Positions 13,597-17,427 of a stretch of 17,427 nt of DNA are shown here, piece by piece. This DNA comes from Nitrospiraceae bacterium. GTDB taxonomy: Bacteria > Nitrospirota > Thermodesulfovibrionia > Thermodesulfovibrionales > UBA9159. The position numbers and the translations under genes are program-made. Where the stretch lies: positions 1 through 17,427 of the forward strand of contig DMNE01000352.1 of NCBI GenBank assembly GCA_003453735.1, in the 5' to 3' direction. The notes under the pieces were generated by a model. The model was not told the origin of the DNA. It searched no databases and was given only the letters and a program-made list of their open reading frames with translations. Positions within the stretch are counted from its first letter, which is position 1. The number at the start of each line of letters is the position of its first letter.

Positions 13597-14199
13597 GTGG
13601 ATAAGAGAGACTTCAAAATACTCGTTGTGGATGATGATGAAATTGCGCGTGATGTCATCAGTTCGCTCCTTTCCCGAGAGGGCTACCCAATAGTTTCGGC
13701 CAAAGACGGGATAGACGCTATAAGGCTGCTCAGGATGGAGCATATAAACCTTGTCATTACCGACCTCAGGATGCCGGGGGCTGACGGCATCGAGGTGCTG
13801 AAACATGCCGTTAGCAGCAGCCCTGACACTGCAGTGGTTATCCTCACGGCATATGGAACACTTGATACCACCCTCGAGACGATCAAGCAAGGGGCATATG
13901 ATTACCTCACAAAACCCTTCAAGGTTGAAGAGATAATCTTTCTTGCGGACAAGGCGTTCAAGAGAGCGGTGCTCCTGCAGGAAAATAGGGAACTGACAAA
14001 ACTTCTGAGAGACACCTATCGGAACATTGAGATAACAAAGACGGTTGTGAGGAGCAACAATCCTGAGATGATAACAGAGTGGATGGAGAGGATCGAACGA
14101 TTAAAGACAATAAATATCCTCACAACCCAGGATGCAGAAATCCTAAAAGAAAGGCTGGTCAAGGGGGATGACAGAAGGGACAATATTAATAGTCGATGA
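13597..14199 (+). CDS. response regulator with helical C-terminal extension
   Basis: 200 residues: REC domain at about 6-120 with acidic D12-D14, phospho-acceptor D56 (ITDLRMPG), T84 (LTAYG) and K106 (TKPF), then an about 80-residue helical tail (KRAVLLQENRELTKLLRDTY...) without a DNA-binding or enzymatic domain. GTG start one base after the preceding stop; the ribosome site is weak, so translation is probably coupled. The gene runs 32 bases into the next response regulator in a different frame. The pair may be products of duplication; the REC domains are clearly related (TKPFKV shared). Confidence 0.92.
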   Translation: MDKRDFKILVVDDDEIARDVISSLLSREGYPIVSAKDGIDAIRLLRMEHINLVITDLRMPGADGIEVLKHAVSSSPDTAVVILTAYGTLDTTLETIKQGAYDYLTKPFKVEEIIFLADKAFKRAVLLQENRELTKLLRDTYRNIEITKTVVRSNNPEMITEWMERIERLKTINILTTQDAEILKERLVKGDDRRDNINSR

Positions 14200-15661
14200 C
14201 GACCCCGTAGTGCGAGATGTTCTGTTGGATATCCTTTCCGATATCGGCTCTTATAAGACAGATGTTGCAGTCGATGGTCTTGACGCGGTGGAAATGCTGA
14301 AGAACAACGATTACGATATCGTCTTCACCGACCTCACGATGCCCCGTTTGACCGGCATGGATCTTTTGAGAGAGACAAAGAGAATTAACCCCACTTTGCC
14401 TGTCGTGGTCATTACCGGCTTCACGACTATAGACAATGCAATCACCGCCATGAAGGAAGGCGCCAGGGATTTCATAACAAAACCGTTTAAGGTCGACAAG
14501 GTAATCTCGACCGCTCAGAGGATAATCGGTGAAAAAAAACTTTTAGGCAAATTTGCCGTCAAAGAAAACTATGAAGCCTCTATAGGGAGATTAAACGCCG
14601 AACTTTTCAAAAAACTTCAGGAAATTGCTCTTCTGCAATCCACGAGCACCGAACTTGACGAGATCTATGACAACAGAGAGATCTATGACACAATTGTCGC
14701 GATGGCATCAAAACTCCTCATGGTGCACGAGGTATCCTTCGGCATAGTCGAAAACGGCTCTATCAAAATAAAAAGCGCTCTGAGAACGACTGCGACAAGT
14801 CTTCCCCTTGCCGGGACTATCTTCGAGAAGGTCGTTAGTAGCAAGCACTACTCCATCGCCTCATTCGGGGAGGTTAACCCACTCAGTGGCATCCCCCTTA
14901 CCTCCCCTTTTTTTTCAATCCCCTTCATCATCCATAACGAAGTATTTGGCATCCTCTCTCTTTCGAACAAGTCGGATGGGACGGCGTTCACAGAGGACGA
15001 GATATACCTTGCACTGACCTTTGCAAAAAAAGCGTCGCTGAGAATAGAAAACAATGCGCTCTATGAGGTTTTTTACAACAACCTCATCAACACCTTGAAA
15101 GCTCTCGTAATGAGCATAGAGGCGAGGGATTCTTATACCAAGCAGCATTCAGAGCGTGTTACCGCTTATGCCCTCCAGATAGCTGATGTCATGCACCTGA
15201 GCGAAGAGGACAAAAACTCGATACAATTTGGCGGGTATCTCCACGACATCGGGAAGATCGGAGTGAGGGACACGGTCCTTCTGAAACCCGACATGCTTAC
15301 CGAAGAGGAAATGGCGGAAATCATGCTGCATCCGGTGATAGGAGACAACATCATAAAACCGATACGATTTTTTCCCAAGGAAAGAGAACTCATTCTGTAC
15401 CATCACGAGAGGTTTGATGGAAAGGGCTATCCCGCGGGCCTTGCCGGCGAGCAGATCCCGCTCTGTGTACGGATTCTCACGGTAGCCGATACCTACGACG
15501 CCATGACTTCATCACGGCCCTATAGGACTGCAAGGACCCATGCCTTCGCGATAGAAGAACTGCGACGATGCTCTGGCTCTCAGTTTGACGGTCAGGTTGT
15601 CCTCGCATTCCTGCAAACGCCTGCCGGCAGAGGCGAGGCACATGGCAATAGAGCCGTGTGA
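14168..15661 (+). CDS. response regulator with GAF-like and HD-GYP domains (c-di-GMP phosphodiesterase)
   Basis: 497 residues in three parts. REC at about 4-120: D10-D12, D55 (FTDLTMPR), T83, K105. A middle region at about 165-300, with a GAF-like pattern (VSFGIVENGSIKI, FIIHNEVFGILSLSN, FTEDEIYLALTFAKKAS). HD-GYP at about 305-485: HSERVTAYA (H327), HDIGKIG (H359, D360), HHERFDGKGYP (412-422) and VADTYDAMTSSRPYR (D441). All metal-binding and GYP residues are present, so c-di-GMP hydrolysis is likely, under phosphorylation control. ATG at 14168 with AAGGGGG just upstream. Its 3' end overlaps the start of the tPilZ gene. Confidence 0.94.
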   Translation: MTEGTILIVDDDPVVRDVLLDILSDIGSYKTDVAVDGLDAVEMLKNNDYDIVFTDLTMPRLTGMDLLRETKRINPTLPVVVITGFTTIDNAITAMKEGARDFITKPFKVDKVISTAQRIIGEKKLLGKFAVKENYEASIGRLNAELFKKLQEIALLQSTSTELDEIYDNREIYDTIVAMASKLLMVHEVSFGIVENGSIKIKSALRTTATSLPLAGTIFEKVVSSKHYSIASFGEVNPLSGIPLTSPFFSIPFIIHNEVFGILSLSNKSDGTAFTEDEIYLALTFAKKASLRIENNALYEVFYNNLINTLKALVMSIEARDSYTKQHSERVTAYALQIADVMHLSEEDKNSIQFGGYLHDIGKIGVRDTVLLKPDMLTEEEMAEIMLHPVIGDNIIKPIRFFPKERELILYHHERFDGKGYPAGLAGEQIPLCVRILTVADTYDAMTSSRPYRTARTHAFAIEELRRCSGSQFDGQVVLAFLQTPAGRGEAHGNRAV

Positions 15662-16409
15662 AATGATTTATTTCAGGGTCATGCCTGATACCTCTCGGTA
15701 TCAGGGCAGAATAGCTTCTTCAAATGAAGAAACTATTGTCTTGGAGCCCACCGACGATACCCCGCTGAGTGTCGGACCTGGCAAGCATATCATCCTCTCC
15801 GGCGAACACTTCGATTACTGCACCGAGGTTCTTACGATGGAGGGAGCGAACATCCTTTTGAAGCCAATGTGGAAGGAAAAGCGCGGATATTTCAGGGTCG
15901 ATGATATTTTCCCGGTACGCATCCAAAAAATAACGGAGAAAGTGCCCCTCAAAAAGTCAGCCATCATTTCCAGGAACGTCTTGGAGACGTCAGACGCTGA
16001 TCAGCCTGTGGAGAGCGTCAGTCCGAAACTCTGGAAAATGCTCAATACCATCAATACAAAACTGAACATGCTACTGGAGAGACTGAATCTGGAGCGCGCA
16101 GGACTTACCACAGCCGAAAACAAAGCGGTGAACTTGAGTGCAACGGGCATTCGCCTGAGCGTTCAAGATAGGCCAGAAATCGCCGATGTCGTTGAGGTCA
16201 AGATGCTTCTCCCCACTACTCCCCCAGTGGGAGTGGAGACTTATGGGAAGGTAGTGAGGGTCAGGGATACAGACAGTGAAGCATACGAGGTCAGCTTACA
16301 GTTTACCGATATGGAAGATGAGCTGAGAGACGAGATCATCCGCTATGCCCTGAACCGGCAAAGAGAGTTGATGCACAAGCAGAGGCAGCAGAGAGGAAAT
16401 AATGGCTGA
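15642..16409 (+). CDS. atypical tPilZ-type c-di-GMP receptor protein
   Basis: 255 residues from the ATG at 15642 (GAGGCGAGG upstream; the longer frame from 15585 lies inside the HD-GYP gene). An N-terminal YcgR-N-like beta region (about 7-78) is followed by the PilZ motif RxxxR at R81-R85 (EKRGYFRVDD), and NxSxxG at N164-G169 (NLSATG). Nearly 80 residues lie between the two motifs, far more than in ordinary PilZ domains. Much of this insert is heptad-like helix (LWKMLNTINTKLNMLLERL), as in the tetrameric Xanthomonas PilZ protein (tPilZ). The protein probably binds c-di-GMP and, by position, acts on the MotAB motor. It overlaps the upstream gene by 20 bases and motA by one (TGATG). Confidence 0.85.
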   Translation: MAIEPCEMIYFRVMPDTSRYQGRIASSNEETIVLEPTDDTPLSVGPGKHIILSGEHFDYCTEVLTMEGANILLKPMWKEKRGYFRVDDIFPVRIQKITEKVPLKKSAIISRNVLETSDADQPVESVSPKLWKMLNTINTKLNMLLERLNLERAGLTTAENKAVNLSATGIRLSVQDRPEIADVVEVKMLLPTTPPVGVETYGKVVRVRDTDSEAYEVSLQFTDMEDELRDEIIRYALNRQRELMHKQRQQRGNNG

Positions 16410-17161
16410 TGGACCGTTCAAGTATGATAGGGATACTGCTCGGAGTCGCTGTGGTAATGGGTGGACATCTCTTCGAGGGCGGCAAGGTCACTGCCATTTT
16501 TCAAATGACTGCTGCCGTTATCGTCATTGGCGGAACGGCTGGTGCTACCCTCTTGAGCTTTCCCCTCAGCGATCTCCTTAAGGCTGCGGCGTCCCTAAGG
16601 AATATTTTCCTCGCTGAAACATCCGACCCGGAGGTGTATATGAAAGACATTATTCGCTATTCGAAGATAGCGAGGCGACACGGACTCATCGCTCTGGAAC
16701 CGGAAATCTCGAAGATCAATGACTATTTTCTGAGAAAGGGGATGCGGCTTGTCGTTGACGGCATGGGACCAAAAATAGTGAAAGAGACCTTGCAACAAGA
16801 AAACATAACGTACGAAGAAAAACAGAGGCGCATCGCTAAAGTCTTTGAGACAGCAGGAGGGTTTGCTCCTCCCATTGGGATTGTCGGAGCGCTTCTCGGC
16901 CTTATTCAAGTCATGCAAAACCTCTCTGACCGCTCAAAACTTGCTTCAGGAATCGCCGTAGCGCTTGTGGCAACCATATACGGCGTCGGATCGGCGAATT
17001 TGATACTGTTGCCGATTTCAAAGAAGCTGATCCACATCTTGAACAATACCCTTACAGTGAGGGAGATGGTGATCGAAGGCGTTGCGGGGATCCAATCGGG
17101 ATTAAATCCGCATTACCTGGAAGAAAAACTCAGAGCTTTCCTTGAAGGGGACAAAGGATGA
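16409..17161 (+). CDS. motA: flagellar stator protein MotA
   Basis: Inner-membrane stator subunit that couples ion flow to torque with MotB. 250 residues, four membrane segments at about 5-22, 33-52, 150-172 and 185-205. The cytoplasmic loop has IARRHGLIALEPEI, placing charged residues R89/R90 and E97 where E. coli R90 and E98 lie; the conserved prolines are in GGFAPPIGIVGALLGLI (P154/P155) and LLPIS (P202). The start overlaps the tPilZ stop by one base; a second ATG at codon 6 is possible. It ends in an ATGA overlap with motB. Confidence 0.95.
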   Translation: MDRSSMIGILLGVAVVMGGHLFEGGKVTAIFQMTAAVIVIGGTAGATLLSFPLSDLLKAAASLRNIFLAETSDPEVYMKDIIRYSKIARRHGLIALEPEISKINDYFLRKGMRLVVDGMGPKIVKETLQQENITYEEKQRRIAKVFETAGGFAPPIGIVGALLGLIQVMQNLSDRSKLASGIAVALVATIYGVGSANLILLPISKKLIHILNNTLTVREMVIEGVAGIQSGLNPHYLEEKLRAFLEGDKG

Positions 17162-17427
17162 GAAAAAAACGAACAAGGCATGATTCTGACAACGCCGACA
17201 GATGGGTAGTATCCTATGCGGACTTCGTCACTCTTCTCTTTGCATTCTTCACAACGATGTATGCGCTCAGCCATGTCGATATCGGAAAACTGGAAAGATT
17301 CGCTGGCTCCATCAAGTCTAGATTTAATGCAACGGGTTCAGGTGATACCAACACGAATATCATTGAGGGCATCAGACGAATACCGTACGATGACTATGAA
17401 CTGGAGAAAGACGTCAGGGCAGAGCTA
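17158..17427 (+). CDS. motB: flagellar stator protein MotB, N-terminal part (continues past window)
   Basis: Starts by ATGA overlap with motA. The visible 90 residues have a basic N-terminus (MRKKRTRHDS), a single membrane helix SYADFVTLLFAFFTTMYALS with the ion-binding aspartate at D22, and the plug-like segment VDIGKLERFAGSIK. The peptidoglycan-binding OmpA-like domain should follow outside the window. Which ion is used cannot be read from this part with confidence. Confidence 0.95.
   Translation, partial: MRKKRTRHDSDNADRWVVSYADFVTLLFAFFTTMYALSHVDIGKLERFAGSIKSRFNATGSGDTNTNIIEGIRRIPYDDYELEKDVRAEL

Overview
The window looks like a chromosomal piece of a flagellated Gram-negative bacterium. 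Nitrospirota, or a deltaproteobacterium-like relative, is my best guess. This rests on gene content and order, moderate G+C, and a flagellin N-terminus of the MAINDV...LTAGM type; no marker in the window settles the phylum. Many starts are GTG or TTG behind good Shine-Dalgarno sequences, and the housekeeping promoters I can see carry an extended -10 (TGnTATAAT-like).

Layout. (1) 1-316: the 3' end of an IS4-type transposase, followed by a short membrane-segment tail that may be a gene cut by the element. (2) 515-2619 (+): rarA/mgsA (AAA+ replication-recombination ATPase) and an exported ChaN/TIKI-fold protein with paired GxxH motifs. (3) 7895-2727 (-): a 15-repeat TPR lipoprotein, then ispE - tRNA-Gln(UUG) - prs - rplY/ctc - pth, a widely conserved housekeeping block. 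(4) 7925-9310: no intact gene; an unresolved decayed stretch, then an HDOD gene broken by several frameshifts. (5) 9390-11918 (+): response regulator, intact HDOD protein, 47-residue basic protein, SwrB-like coiled-coil/HTH protein, remains of an M23 peptidase, and flgM behind a near-consensus sigma-28 promoter. (6) 11915-13017: wreckage of the filament module, namely a frameshifted flgN and an inverted flagellin N-terminal fragment still carrying a sigma-28-like promoter; flgK, flgL, fliD and a full flagellin are absent between flgM and fliS. (7) 13018-17427 (+): fliS with a sigma-28-like promoter, a 65-residue FlgM-like small protein, two CheY-type regulators (the second with GAF-like and HD-GYP regions), an atypical tPilZ-type protein, motA and the start of motB, all overlapping or nearly so.

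How it works together. The right-hand operon places a c-di-GMP phosphodiesterase (HD-GYP) and a c-di-GMP receptor (tPilZ) directly upstream of the stator genes, which reads as a local circuit for motor control. The regulatory, chaperone and stator genes are intact, while the genes for the filament and its secretion (flgN, flagellin, M23 peptidase) are decayed. Either filament synthesis is encoded elsewhere, or this lineage is losing its filament. Because frameshifts cluster in a few patches and spare about 13 kb of neighbouring coding sequence, I favour real decay over sequencing error, but the single-base, homopolymer-like nature of the indels keeps error possible.
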